Counted from the first letter of the stretch, positions 7,673 to 16,418 are shown. The stretch: DNA of 42,150 nucleotides from Rhodospirillaceae bacterium (GCA_018666155.1 JABJAH010000002.1:1-42150), one strand, 5' to 3'. A program made the numbers and translations. Notes: a model not told the origin generated them from the letters alone.

Positions 7673-10390
7673 ATGCCAGCGCCGATCCCCCAGTCTTATC
7701 AATATCCGGAGCCGTCGATTGCGCCGCTGAGCACGCGGGTTCTGGGATCGATGTTGTACCTGTTCGTGTTCGTGCTGGCGGTGATGTTGATTTCCGACGA
7801 GGCGATGAACCCGACGAGCACCAAGTTCATATTCGTCATCGGGATCATTGGGGTGTGGCGCTACAGCTGGTCGATGACCCACCTGATGCGCGCGCTGTAT
7901 TACCGGGGCGTGCTGTTCCCCGACCTGCGCGAGAAGGCCGACGCCATTGGCGCGGTGAAAAAGATTCCCCACTTCTACGTCATGGTGACGTCGTACCGCA
8001 TGGCGCCGGATGTCACCGCCCGGGCGTATCGGGCGCTGGTCGATGAAGTGGCGCGCTATGGCACGCCGACCACCATATTCGCGGCGGTGACCGACGAAGC
8101 CGACGAAGCGTTGGTGGAAGAGATTTTTTATAGCCTGAACCCGCCGTCGCATATTCATCTGCATTTGTTTCAACAGGACGGCACGGGCAAGCGCACCGCC
8201 CTGGCCGATTTGCTGCGCGGGATCAGCCGCGACATGCCGCACCAGGATGCGGTGGTGGCGTTGATGGACGGGGATTCCATTTTGCTTCCCGGCACCTTGG
8301 AAAAAACCCTGTCGTTCTTTTTGCTTGAGCCAAACCTGGGCGCGCTCACGGTCGACAGCCGGGGCCACATGCCCGAGGGCAGCAACATGGCGAAGGAATG
8401 GTTTGACCTGCGTTTTGCCCAACGGCACTTGCTGATGTCGTCGCTCAGTGTGTCGAAGCGGCTATTGGTGCTAACCGGGCGGCTGTCGTTCATTCGTGCC
8501 AGCCTGACGGTCAAGCCGGACTTTATCGAGATTGTCGAGAACGACCGGCTAGACCATTGGCGCTACGGCGAGTTTAAGTTTCTCACCGGCGACGATAAAT
8601 CCACCTGGTTTTGGATGCTAAAAAACGGCTGGGATATGCGCTACCTGCCCGATGTGCAAGTGCGCTCGATTGAAGACATGCCGAGCGGCGGGTTCTTCAC
8701 CAGCACAACCGCATTAATGCAACGCTGGTTTGGCAACATGCTGCGCAACAACGGCCGCGCCATTGCCCGGGGGCCAAAATCCATGGGCCTGTTTTTCTGG
8801 TGGTGCCTGGTCGACCAGCGGTTGTCGATTTGGACCAGTTTGACCGGCCCGGCCTTTGCCCTGTTGGGCGCGATTGCGATCAGCCCGAAATTTTTATTCA
8901 GCTATTTTGCCTGGGTTTTGTTTACCCGTTTCATCCAGGCGACGATTACCGGCTTTTACCGTGGGCGCGGGTTCAGCCCCTACTTTCCACCGCTATTGTA
9001 CTTTACCCAAGTTGTGGGCTCGTTGGTGAAGGTCTACGTCAGCTTTCGGCTTAACAAACAGTCGTGGACGCGGCAGAAAATTTCCACCGGCGGACAGCGG
9101 CCCTTGCTCGGATTTTGGCACGACCTGTGGGACAACTACCTGCAGTACACGGCGATGATTACGCTGCTCTATGTGGCGGGGCTGTCGGTCAACGTGTTTG
9201 CCCTGCCCGGGGATGCCGAGTTCAAAGCGCTGTTCGCCGGCGAGCCGCTAAAAAGCGGGTTCGAGCGGACGGTGATTTACCCGGCGCCGGGGCCCAACAG
9301 CGCCCGGCTGCAAACCGCGATTGATGCGCTGACGCCCGGCGAGACCTTATACCTGGGCCGGGGCACCTTCCTGCTGGATGCGCCGTTGATCCTGGCCACC
9401 AACGGCATCGCGCTCAAAGGGCTCGACCGTCAGGCCACTATTTTACGGGCCGACTTTGCGGCGGACGCATCGTCAGATACTGCTGCGGTGATTCGCATCG
9501 CACCGAACACATCGCCCGACTGGAAACGCTGCGCGACTGTGGGCGCGGCGGTATCGCGCCATGATATTTCCGTGGTGCTTGAAGGTGATGTTCCCTTTGG
9601 CAAAGGCGACTTCGTCAGCCTCGATGTGGCCAACGATGACGCCTTCCTCGACAGCTTGGGCGCCGAAACCTGGCGCCAACAGACCCCGCCGTTGCGGCGC
9701 ACGATCAGCGCGATCCGAGACCGCGAAGACAACCGTGTGTACACGGCGCGTGCCATCGGCACGGCGTTTCCCGTCGGCGCGCGGATGTGCGCGGTGGATC
9801 TGGTGCGCGATGTAGAGGTGTCCGACTTCACTTTGGTTTATGGCCCAGCGGAGCATGACCCGGCGGTTTATGGCCCCGACGCGGCGAGCCCCAACCCGCA
9901 GACCTATGAGAACACCGCGCCTGCCTTGGCGGTCGACGGCATTGCCCTCAACCACACCGCCTTCGCCCATGTGCATGACATTAATGTGGTCAACGCCGGG
10001 CGTCATCCGCTGCATCTCGATGCGGTCTACGGTACGACTGTTGAGCGCGTAACATTGAAAGACGCCTGGAACAAAGGCGCGGGTGGCAGCGGCTACTTAC
10101 GGGTCGCGCGCAGTTACTACGGCACCTTCGAAGAGGTCGAGGTCACGGGCCTGCGCCACATCGCGGTGCAGTGGTCGAGCCACGACAATCTGTTCTCGAA
10201 CCTCTCGTCGGACACGGACATTAATTTTCACGGCGGCTTTGCGCACGACAACCGGGTTGTCGAGTCCTGCGTCTCCGTTCGCGAGGGTCACAATTGGCCC
10301 AACGTTTATCGCACTCCCACCGATGCTGCTTGGGCTCCGCCCGATGGCGACGGCAATACAATTGGAAGATCGACATGTCAGACACAATGA
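7673..10390 (+). CDS. alg8: Alg8-like mannuronan synthase fused to a C-terminal beta-helix domain
   Basis: 905 residues; Pseudomonas Alg8 is about 494. Residues 1-515 match Alg8 throughout: two N-terminal membrane helices (FIFVIGIIGVWRYS), a GT2 domain with HFYVMVTSYRM, TGKRTALADLLRGISR, DGDS (about 198-201), RFAQRHLLMSSLSVSKR, FKFLTGDDKSTW (GDD about 305-307) and QRW (about 350-352), then C-terminal membrane helices ending with ITLLYVAGLSVNVF (about 494-513). Residues about 525-905 are extra: AIDALTPGETLYLGRGTF opens a right-handed parallel beta-helix of the pectate-lyase/AlgG/NosD kind. By topology this part should lie in the periplasm, where it could bind, epimerise or cleave the emerging chain. 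The AlgG DPHD catalytic motif is not seen. It overlaps the next gene. Confidence 0.9.
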   Translation: MPAPIPQSYQYPEPSIAPLSTRVLGSMLYLFVFVLAVMLISDEAMNPTSTKFIFVIGIIGVWRYSWSMTHLMRALYYRGVLFPDLREKADAIGAVKKIPHFYVMVTSYRMAPDVTARAYRALVDEVARYGTPTTIFAAVTDEADEALVEEIFYSLNPPSHIHLHLFQQDGTGKRTALADLLRGISRDMPHQDAVVALMDGDSILLPGTLEKTLSFFLLEPNLGALTVDSRGHMPEGSNMAKEWFDLRFAQRHLLMSSLSVSKRLLVLTGRLSFIRASLTVKPDFIEIVENDRLDHWRYGEFKFLTGDDKSTWFWMLKNGWDMRYLPDVQVRSIEDMPSGGFFTSTTALMQRWFGNMLRNNGRAIARGPKSMGLFFWWCLVDQRLSIWTSLTGPAFALLGAIAISPKFLFSYFAWVLFTRFIQATITGFYRGRGFSPYFPPLLYFTQVVGSLVKVYVSFRLNKQSWTRQKISTGGQRPLLGFWHDLWDNYLQYTAMITLLYVAGLSVNVFALPGDAEFKALFAGEPLKSGFERTVIYPAPGPNSARLQTAIDALTPGETLYLGRGTFLLDAPLILATNGIALKGLDRQATILRADFAADASSDTAAVIRIAPNTSPDWKRCATVGAAVSRHDISVVLEGDVPFGKGDFVSLDVANDDAFLDSLGAETWRQQTPPLRRTISAIRDREDNRVYTARAIGTAFPVGARMCAVDLVRDVEVSDFTLVYGPAEHDPAVYGPDAASPNPQTYENTAPALAVDGIALNHTAFAHVHDINVVNAGRHPLHLDAVYGTTVERVTLKDAWNKGAGGSGYLRVARSYYGTFEEVEVTGLRHIAVQWSSHDNLFSNLSSDTDINFHGGFAHDNRVVESCVSVREGHNWPNVYRTPTDAAWAPPDGDGNTIGRSTCQTQ

Positions 10391-12024
10391 AGCCGGAGAC
10401 TCTGACCATGGAGCACACGTCGCCCGAGGTCTTGGGTGCCAAATCAAATGTGGTGCGCGAAGTGCAAACTAAGCGCCAGCATGTGCGGGTGCAGATGCCG
10501 TCGGCGGTGGTACTTGACGGCGTGAAGTATGACGTCGCCGATTGGTCCCTCGGTGGGTTTGGTCTGGAAGGGGTGGAGAAAAACTACACCAAAGGCGGCC
10601 AGGTCAAAGCGGCGCTGTCGTTCCTGTTTCACGGCTATGCCTTTACCATCGTTATTCCTTGCGAAGTTGTGTTTGTCAGCAATGATGGCAGCGAAGTCGG
10701 CTGCCGCTTTGAAGAAATCACAGCGGACCAGAACGAACTCATCCGCTATCTGATCAACGCCCATTTGTCCGGGCGGATCGGCACCATCGACGGGATTCTC
10801 ACCGCCGCCGCTAACCGCAACATACCGGCACCCAAGGTCGTTAACCAAACGGTGCCTTTGAGCTTCAAAGAAAAAATGATGCTGCGTGCGCGCAAAGGTT
10901 CGCGCTACTTGGCGTTCGGTGCGGTCGGCTCGGCGCTGCTGACTCTGATTTACTTATCCGCCTATGCCCGCTTCTTCACCGTGAGCAGCGAGTTTGCTGC
11001 AGTGACGGCGCAGGTTGTTCAGATGCGCACGGCCGGAGACGGCTGGGTCGAAATGAATCGCCTGAACCTGGGCGACCGCGTGCCCAAGGGAGACTTACTG
11101 TATCGCATTCGGCAACCGGCTCTAGAGGGTGAGATTGCAGTGATGCGCTCGACGCTGGCCCGTGAACAAACCCAGCTCGGCGTCTTTAACGCGCAGGCCG
11201 CAAGCCTGGGGCTATTTTTCGAGAACTACAAAGACCTCTCGAACACAGAGCTTGAGAATGCGGAAGCAAGCTTCGAAGAGGCGAAGATCTCAGCGGATGT
11301 GGCGCAACGGCAATTCGACCGCATTGAAAAACTGCGCAAAGAGGGTTTCGCCTCCGTGCAGGGCTTGGACAATGCTCGCAACAGCCTATCAAATGCGCGT
11401 ACGGCACTGGCTCAAGCCAAATCGGGCTTTGAGACCGCGAGGATTAACACCAACTTTGTCGACCAAGGATACTACTACACCGGGTCGCGGGTGGAAGGCG
11501 AAGAGCCCGAGAAGATCGCCGGCTTGGTTGCGATTTCGGAAAAGAATGTCGCGCTCTACACAGCGTCACTCAACGCGCTGTTGGGTGAGCAAGAGGCGAT
11601 GACCCAACTCAGCCCCTGCGACTGCGTGGTGCAAGACTTACGAGCCTCGGATGGCGAGTTTCTTGAACAAGGCTCAGACGTGATCGTGCTGCAAAAACAA
11701 TCGGACGGCCAAGTCACGGTTGAAGCGAAGGTGCCGCATACGTCCTTGGCGTCCCTTGAGATCGGCGGCGAAGCAGAAGTCCTATTCGCCGATGATCAAA
11801 ACGTGGTTAAGGGAACGATCATCGACATCAGCCATTTCCGGCAGAGTAAAATTTACAGCGGCCTGCCCGACTTCGTTGGCGACAATCCGAACTTCGGTAC
11901 GATTTTGGTGTCCGCGCCCCGCGATGGCGGCGTCGATAGTCTGGGCCTACCGTTGCAGGTACGGCTGCCGATCTCCTTGCGCAACAAAGCGTTCTCAGTT
12001 TTCGGCGTAGACATCGGCGCCTAA
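10375..12024 (+). CDS. alg44: Alg44-like PilZ/membrane-fusion protein, c-di-GMP-dependent co-polymerase
   Basis: 549 residues from ATG 10375, chosen because GGAAGA lies 5 bases upstream; the ATG at 10387 (ATGA overlap with alg8) is the alternative. Residues about 30-130 form a PilZ domain with both c-di-GMP signatures intact: RQHVR (R34, R38) and DWSLGG (D56, S58, G61). A membrane helix follows at about 178-200. A periplasmic HlyD/membrane-fusion domain then has a long coiled-coil hairpin (about 250-350) that makes this protein larger than Pseudomonas Alg44 (about 390). Alg44 is required for polymerisation by Alg8 when c-di-GMP is bound. The 16-base overlap with alg8 implies translational coupling. 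Confidence 0.88.
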   Translation: MSDTMKPETLTMEHTSPEVLGAKSNVVREVQTKRQHVRVQMPSAVVLDGVKYDVADWSLGGFGLEGVEKNYTKGGQVKAALSFLFHGYAFTIVIPCEVVFVSNDGSEVGCRFEEITADQNELIRYLINAHLSGRIGTIDGILTAAANRNIPAPKVVNQTVPLSFKEKMMLRARKGSRYLAFGAVGSALLTLIYLSAYARFFTVSSEFAAVTAQVVQMRTAGDGWVEMNRLNLGDRVPKGDLLYRIRQPALEGEIAVMRSTLAREQTQLGVFNAQAASLGLFFENYKDLSNTELENAEASFEEAKISADVAQRQFDRIEKLRKEGFASVQGLDNARNSLSNARTALAQAKSGFETARINTNFVDQGYYYTGSRVEGEEPEKIAGLVAISEKNVALYTASLNALLGEQEAMTQLSPCDCVVQDLRASDGEFLEQGSDVIVLQKQSDGQVTVEAKVPHTSLASLEIGGEAEVLFADDQNVVKGTIIDISHFRQSKIYSGLPDFVGDNPNFGTILVSAPRDGGVDSLGLPLQVRLPISLRNKAFSVFGVDIGA

Positions 12025-12224
12025 GACTCCAAGACTCCGCACTTAGCGAAGCGTGTATTGTTAGAATGAGGTCCTAGGCCTTTTCGACAACTGGCGAGTG
12101 GTGTGCTGCTCGATACCCCCGTCTGTGATTTCGGTTGGCGCGGTCCGCATAAAAATTGGCACTAGGCGACAGACCCGCGTACCATTCCCCAATATCGAGA
12201 CCGCCCCATAAGGAGTCTGCGCCG

Positions 12225-12953
12225 ATGATGCGTTTTCTGTCTGCCTTCGTATTGATGGCCATCACGGCCTTGTCTGGTCAAACCAGTTGGGCGGCAGAGT
12301 CCGCAGCCGACCCCGGCGGGGTGCTTGTGTTTGGCGGCTCTGGCCGTACCGGCGCGTTTGTCGTCGACGAATTATTGAACCGGGGCGAAGCCGTTACTGT
12401 GTTTGTCCGCCCCACTTCGGATCGCTCGCGCCTTGAGGGTCGTAACGTGGCCTATGCGGTCGGCGACGCCATGAACAGCGCCGACGTTGACGGGGCCATC
12501 GCTGCCGCCAAGCCACGGGTGGTGATCAACACCATTGGTGGCGCCGGGTCTCAGGTCGGATTCTGGGACACCACTCAGATGAACATGACCGCTGCGGCAA
12601 AAAAATATGGCGCGGAGGAAATCATCTTCCTCGGGTCCGTCGGCACCGGTGATAGCGCCGTGGCCTATTCGGAAGCCGCACGAGAACGCACCAAGGTTGG
12701 CATGGCAGAACGTTTCCGGGCCGAAGAAGACATTAAGGGGAGTGGACTGAATTACGTGATCATCCGCACCGGCATCATCGCGCCGGAGGGCACAGCCGCC
12801 ACTGGCAAGGCTCGCTTTACGGAAGATCGGATGTCCTTAAAGCCAATCGCGCGCCGCGACCTAGCCAAGCTGACGGTTGAGTGCATGGGCAATGTCGACT
12901 GCCGCAACAAGACCTTCGCCGCAGAAGACGAAACAATTACCTTTTCACGCTAG
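12225..12953 (+). CDS. NmrA-like atypical SDR, NAD(P)-binding, with signal peptide
   Basis: 242 residues from ATG 12225 (AAGGAG at 12210-12215). The start gives a Sec-type signal sequence (MMRFLSAFVLMAITALSG, cleavage near SWA-AE). Then comes a Rossmann fold with VLVFGGSGRTG, a segment VINTIGGAG, a strand IIFLGSVGTGDS, and NYVIIRTGIIAP typical of NmrA/UOS-type atypical short-chain dehydrogenases. Such proteins normally sit in the cytoplasm, so an export signal on an NAD(P)-binding fold is unusual; the N-terminus might instead act as a membrane anchor. The cbiM-like gene begins 10 bases downstream, so the two are probably one operon. Substrate unknown. Confidence 0.75.
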   Translation: MMRFLSAFVLMAITALSGQTSWAAESAADPGGVLVFGGSGRTGAFVVDELLNRGEAVTVFVRPTSDRSRLEGRNVAYAVGDAMNSADVDGAIAAAKPRVVINTIGGAGSQVGFWDTTQMNMTAAAKKYGAEEIIFLGSVGTGDSAVAYSEAARERTKVGMAERFRAEEDIKGSGLNYVIIRTGIIAPEGTAATGKARFTEDRMSLKPIARRDLAKLTVECMGNVDCRNKTFAAEDETITFSR

Positions 12954-12963
12954 GGAGCGAGAC

Positions 12964-13629
12964 ATGCATGTAGAACCAGGATACGTCGCACCGGCGAAAG
13001 TTGCCCTCGCGAATGCAAGTGCCATCGGCGTCGTGATATGGGGATGCGCAACCCAGGCGAAGGCCTTGTTGCGCGACCCCTTTGCGCCGGTAAAGAGCTT
13101 GGTGGCCGCGGCATTCTTCTCGCTGTTTATGCAAAGTTTCCACCTGCCCGTTGGGCCATCGGAACTGCATTTCGTTGGCGCCATGGCGATGTATCTGACC
13201 CTCGGCTTCACCCCCACATTATTGGGGTTTGGCATCGGCTTGGTGTTTCAAGGCGCGTTGTTTGAACCGGCCGATTTGTATCACCTCGGCGTTAACAGTC
13301 TGTCGCTCATGCTGCCGCTGATCAGCGTGCACTATGTGGCTGGGCAACGTTTCTTCAAAGGCGCGGCCGGCGAGACTTTGTCTTGGGCCAGAATCCTAAA
13401 GTTGGATGCGATGTACTATGCCGGCGTTACCAGCATGGTCGGCTTTTGGTTGATCATCGGCGATGTCGCGACACCGCTGAGCGCATGGGCCGCTTTTGCC
13501 AGCTCTTACCTCATGATCGTGCTTTGTGAACCGCTTGTGACCTACGCTGCGGTCAAAGGGCTGAAAGCCTTTGAGGGTCATGCAGTGGTTGATCGATTAA
13601 CGGCAGTGCGCGGACTCAGAGTGGTTTAG
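12964..13629 (+). CDS. cbiM: CbiM-family cobalt/nickel ECF transporter S/permease component
   Basis: 221 residues starting ATG 12964, with GGGAG six bases upstream. The N-terminus MHVEPGY fits the CbiM/NikM rule that Met1-His2 take part in metal binding, and the central block HLPVGPSELHFVGAMAMYLTLG matches the conserved CbiM region around the second metal-ligand helix. Six to seven membrane helices are visible. CbiM normally works with CbiN, CbiQ and the ATPase CbiO, none of which is in the window; solitary CbiM proteins exist and may transport alone or share a distant CbiQO. Its position 1.4 kb before a cobalt-type nitrile hydratase suggests cobalt supply. It overlaps the PAS gene stop by four bases, convergently. 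Confidence 0.75.
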   Translation: MHVEPGYVAPAKVALANASAIGVVIWGCATQAKALLRDPFAPVKSLVAAAFFSLFMQSFHLPVGPSELHFVGAMAMYLTLGFTPTLLGFGIGLVFQGALFEPADLYHLGVNSLSLMLPLISVHYVAGQRFFKGAAGETLSWARILKLDAMYYAGVTSMVGFWLIIGDVATPLSAWAAFASSYLMIVLCEPLVTYAAVKGLKAFEGHAVVDRLTAVRGLRVV

Positions 13630-14168
13630 TCCGGAACACCGGCACCGATATCAAGCCAGATCGGCTTTGGGTATTCGATAACCGCGTCTACACGGTCGTG
13701 AGAGCCGTTACGGTCATCAAGGGGCGGCCGCTCGTTAAAACTGACGACTGTTCGTGACCCAACAGTATCTGTCTCAAGGGGGAGTATGAGGGCTTGGGAA
13801 TTGAACAGCAGACCACTTTTACTGCTGACGGTGCGCGTCACTGCGTATCCGCAGGGGTGGGTTGCAGAAATCCACGCGCACTCAATCGCCATTTTTCGCG
13901 CCTGACCATGATAGACGTCTTCCGCGCCCGTCCCGGTTAATTCACCGACGAACTCAGCGACGATGGTCCCGGTCAAACGAATAGTGACCTCCGTAGGAGA
14001 CGACACATCCAGCAACACCACTTTGGGCTGAAGGTCGGGCGGCACGCTGTCTAGGTAGGCACTAAGGTGGGGGACACACTCACGCTTCGGCAACGTGTTC
14101 CAATAGTCCCAGAACGCCGAGAAATTCGGGCCCATTGCCGTAATCGTTGGAACGGGATCAATCCCCAT
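13626..14168 (-). CDS. PAS_5-type single-domain protein (copy 2)
   Basis: 180 residues from ATG 14168; a TTG 12 codons upstream is possible, but the ATG gives the same length as the adjacent paralogue. A single PAS_5-like domain: FWDYWNTLPKRECVPHLSAYLDSVPPDLQP, VVLLDV, VTIRLTGTIVAEFVGELTG, CGYAVTRTVSSKSG and ILPLET. The shared C-terminus WLDIGAGVP ends both copies. There is no output or membrane domain, so it would be a cytoplasmic sensor or adaptor. It is a tandem duplicate of 14280-14816, roughly half identical by eye. Confidence 0.75.
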   Translation of the reverse strand: MGIDPVPTITAMGPNFSAFWDYWNTLPKRECVPHLSAYLDSVPPDLQPKVVLLDVSSPTEVTIRLTGTIVAEFVGELTGTGAEDVYHGQARKMAIECAWISATHPCGYAVTRTVSSKSGLLFNSQALILPLETDTVGSRTVVSFNERPPLDDRNGSHDRVDAVIEYPKPIWLDIGAGVPD

Positions 14169-14210
14169 ACTGTTCTTGACCCTTATGTGACTCACACGCC
14201 GCAACAGTTA

Positions 14211-14265
14211 ATCGGCTGTACAGCGTGAAAAACATAGCATCGTCTAGTGACGGACGACAGCCGAT
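14211..14265. repeat. Inverted repeat between the two PAS genes
   Basis: ATCGGCTGT (14211-14219) and ACAGCCGAT (14257-14265) are exact inverted copies. The 37 bases between them have no obvious structure beyond CGTC/GACG. There is no T-run, so it is not a standard terminator. It could be a processing hairpin or an operator. Confidence 0.5.
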
Positions 14266-14272
14266 CACAACG

Positions 14273-14294
14273 GGCGTTCCTATTGTGGAACGCC
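14273..14294 (-). other. Hairpin over the stop codon of the first PAS gene
   Basis: GGCGTTCC / GGAACGCC with a 6-base loop that contains the stop codon of the 14816 gene. No T-run follows on the minus strand. Possibly an RNA-stabilising or attenuating hairpin between the two PAS genes. Confidence 0.45.
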
Positions 14295-14816
14295 TGCGCC
14301 GATATCGAGCCAGTCATAATCGGAAAATTCCTGCACGATTTCAATTTGATCATCACTGACCAGGCCTGCACTCTCAGGCGGTATCTCATTGTAACTGACG
14401 ACAGATTTGCTCCCTGGTGTCTCAGTGCGCACGGGTAAGACAACGCCGCCTGAAACAATGAGTTGACCACGAGCGCTGCGCAACGTGCGTTTGGCGACGT
14501 AGCCGCAGGGGTGCTGGGTGGCCTGCCAGGCGTGGCCGATCGCTGACGCTCTGCTTTGCTCGTTGTACAGAGTGTTTGCTGACAAACCGGTCATTTCGCC
14601 GACGGCCGCGGCAATCGTTGTACCCATCAATCGGATCGACATGTCGTCGTCGGACCGAAGATCCATAATGACAACGTTCGGCTGAAGGTCTGGTGGAACG
14701 CTATCCAGATACGCGCTCAGATGGGGAACATGATTTGTTTTTGGTAAGGAATTCCAATACGCCCAGAACGCTGCACAGGCGTCATCATGCTTCTTGATTT
14801 TTTCTGTGTTGCTCAC
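14280..14816 (-). CDS. PAS_5-type single-domain protein (copy 1)
   Basis: 178 residues from GTG 14816, preferred because AAGGGG lies 5 bases upstream; a GTG two codons earlier (14822) is also open but too close to that site. PAS_5-like domain with FWAYWNSLPKTNHVPHLSAYLDSVPPDLQP, MSIRLMGTTIAAAVGEMTG, HPCGYVAKRTLRSARGQ and a final WLDIGAGVPQ. Family members are frequent in Rhodospirillales as free-standing PAS proteins of unknown role. It is read divergently from the nitrile hydratase operon, sharing the 14817-15072 upstream region, so it could take part in its control; this is inferred from position only. Confidence 0.78.
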   Translation of the reverse strand: MSNTEKIKKHDDACAAFWAYWNSLPKTNHVPHLSAYLDSVPPDLQPNVVIMDLRSDDDMSIRLMGTTIAAAVGEMTGLSANTLYNEQSRASAIGHAWQATQHPCGYVAKRTLRSARGQLIVSGGVVLPVRTETPGSKSVVSYNEIPPESAGLVSDDQIEIVQEFSDYDWLDIGAGVPQ

Positions 14817-15072
14817 ACCCACCCCTTGGTCCAGATCATTACTGGAAATGCACCGACGCGCTACAATGTCAGATCAGCGTTAGGGAGTGAAGATCGGCCG
14901 TTTGCGGGCCAAGATTGAAGCAGAGACCCAATTTCCCGATTCTCATCATAACCGCCCACGGATTGGGCTATCGGTTCGCGACGAAGGTGGAGCGTCTTTA
15001 AGGACATCGGCCTGTAGCTGCGCCTCCCAAAATCGCGTTACACTCTTGTCAGCACTTCCAGGGAGTAAGCCT

Positions 15073-15681
15073 GTGCCGCATGATTCACACGACCATGACC
15101 ATACCGAACCGCCGTCTGACCTCGCGCTCCGCGTCAAAGCGTTAGAGACCGCCCTGACCCGTAAAGGTTATGTCGACCCTGCAGCCGTCGATGCGGTGGT
15201 CGATACTTTCGAAACCAAGGTCGGCCCCCGCAATGGTGCCGCCGTGGTGGCAAAGGCCTGGACGGACCCCGAATTCAAACAACGATTACTGGACGACGCC
15301 TCCGCCGCCTGTACCGAGCTCGGCTTCAGCGGCCAGCAAGGCGAACAATTGAAAGCGGTAGAGAATACGGACGATGTGCACAACATGGTCGTTTGCACCC
15401 TGTGTTCTTGTTACCCGTGGCCCGTGTTGGGTTTGCCACCGAGCTGGTACAAGAGCCACGCCTATCGGTCCCGCGCGGTGATCGAGCCCCGGGCTGTGCT
15501 GGAGGAGTTCGGCGTCTCCATACCAGAGGATAAAGAAGTACGGGTGTGGGATTCCACCGCTGAACTACGCTACTTAGTCTTACCGGCGCGACCAGCAGAT
15601 ACAGACGACTTAAGTGAAGAGGCCCTCGCCGAACTCGTGACCCGAGACGCGATGATTGGAACCGGTGTGGTGCAGGCGTGA
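15073..15681 (+). CDS. nthA: Nitrile hydratase alpha subunit, cobalt type
   Basis: 202 residues from GTG 15073, supported by AGGGAG seven bases upstream and by the His/Asp-rich family-like N-terminus; an in-frame GTG at 14887 would add 62 unlike residues. The metal site is C108-T109-L110-C111-S112-C113 within [18 protein letters not shown]. Thr in the second position marks the cobalt (non-corrin Co3+) type; iron enzymes have Ser. [23 protein letters not shown] is also conserved. With the beta subunit it hydrates nitriles to amides in the cytoplasm. Its TGA stop overlaps the GTG of the following 22-codon mini-ORF. No amidase is adjacent. Confidence 0.95.
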   Translation: MPHDSHDHDHTEPPSDLALRVKALETALTRKGYVDPAAVDAVVDTFETKVGPRNGAAVVAKAWTDPEFKQRLLDDASAACTELGFSGQQGEQLKAVENTDDVHNMVVCTLCSCYPWPVLGLPPSWYKSHAYRSRAVIEPRAVLEEFGVSIPEDKEVRVWDSTAELRYLVLPARPADTDDLSEEALAELVTRDAMIGTGVVQA

Positions 15682-15746
15682 CCAACAGTGTGCATGACAT
15701 GGGTCGCTCGCCAACGAGCGCGAACAACAGGACGGCCAAGTCGTGA
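15678..15746 (+). CDS. 22-codon mini-ORF copying the nitrile hydratase beta N-terminus (copy 1)
   Basis: GTG overlaps the alpha stop (GTGA) and its own TGA overlaps the GTG of beta1 (again GTGA). The first eight residues after the start read TNSVHDMG as in the beta subunits, then diverge (RSPTSANN). It contains a hairpin CGCTCG-CCAA-CGAGCG (15705-15720). It could be a coupling leader peptide or a remnant of an earlier beta start. See the twin at 16419. Confidence 0.55.
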   Translation: MTNSVHDMGRSPTSANNRTAKS

Positions 15747-16414
15747 CTAATAGTGTCCACGACATGGGCGGCATGCATGGCTTCGGCGTGGTCGAACACG
15801 AAGACAGCGAGCCAGTGTTCCAAGAAGAGTGGCAGAGAAAAACCTTTGGCTTGATGATGACCAGCCTTGGGACGCTTCAAGTCAATTTAGATCATGTGCG
15901 ATCCCGCATGGAGAGTGAGGCGCCAGCGACCTATCTATCGCTCGGTTACTACGACAAATGGTTTCTCACGCTTGAGAAACTCGCGATCGACAAAGGCGTG
16001 ATCAACCGCGACGACCTCACGAAATTGGCAATGGGCGAAGACGTGCAGCTAGATCGTGAAGTTGACCCTATCCCGGCGGAAGGGATGCTCGCTTTCATCG
16101 CGACTGGGGCCACAGCGGCGCGCCAGATTGAAACGCCGGCCAGTTTTAAAGTCGGGGATCAGGTCCGGGCCAAAACCCTAAATCCCAGCGGGCACACCCG
16201 CCTACCCCGCTACGTGCGTGGTCATATCGGTACGGTGATCGCCGATCAGGGTGGACAGATTTATCCGGACAGCAACGCAACCTTCTCAGGCGAAGGGCCC
16301 GAGCGGCTGTATACGGTGCAATTCCAAGCCACAGAGCTTTGGGGTAAAGACGCCAACCCCAAGGACACAGTGTGCATCGACTTATGGGAACCGTATCTGG
16401 AAGCGGCGCCTTAA
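15743..16414 (+). CDS. nthB: Nitrile hydratase beta subunit 1
   Basis: 223 residues from GTG 15743, within the usual 210-230. It starts with the beta signature NSVHDMGGMHGFG. The N-terminal helical arm carries EAPATYLSLGYYDKWF. The C-terminal SH3-like beta barrel has HTRLPRYVRGHIGTV, whose Arg contacts the oxidised active-site cysteines in known structures, and ends with DLWEPYLE. It pairs with the alpha subunit as a heterodimer. A second full beta gene follows. The overlap with the mini-ORF suggests that translation is coupled. Confidence 0.93.
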   Translation: MTNSVHDMGGMHGFGVVEHEDSEPVFQEEWQRKTFGLMMTSLGTLQVNLDHVRSRMESEAPATYLSLGYYDKWFLTLEKLAIDKGVINRDDLTKLAMGEDVQLDREVDPIPAEGMLAFIATGATAARQIETPASFKVGDQVRAKTLNPSGHTRLPRYVRGHIGTVIADQGGQIYPDSNATFSGEGPERLYTVQFQATELWGKDANPKDTVCIDLWEPYLEAAP

Positions 16415-16418
16415 TCCT

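Noticed and set aside
7595..8428. 277-codon open frame on the minus strand over the alg8 start
   Set aside because: It lies antisense to a strongly conserved Alg8 region and its product is a His/Arg-rich sequence typical of mirror frames in GC-rich genes.
14887..15072. 62-codon N-terminal extension of the nitrile hydratase alpha gene
   Set aside because: The GTG at 15073 has a well-spaced ribosome site and gives the family length; the extension resembles nothing.
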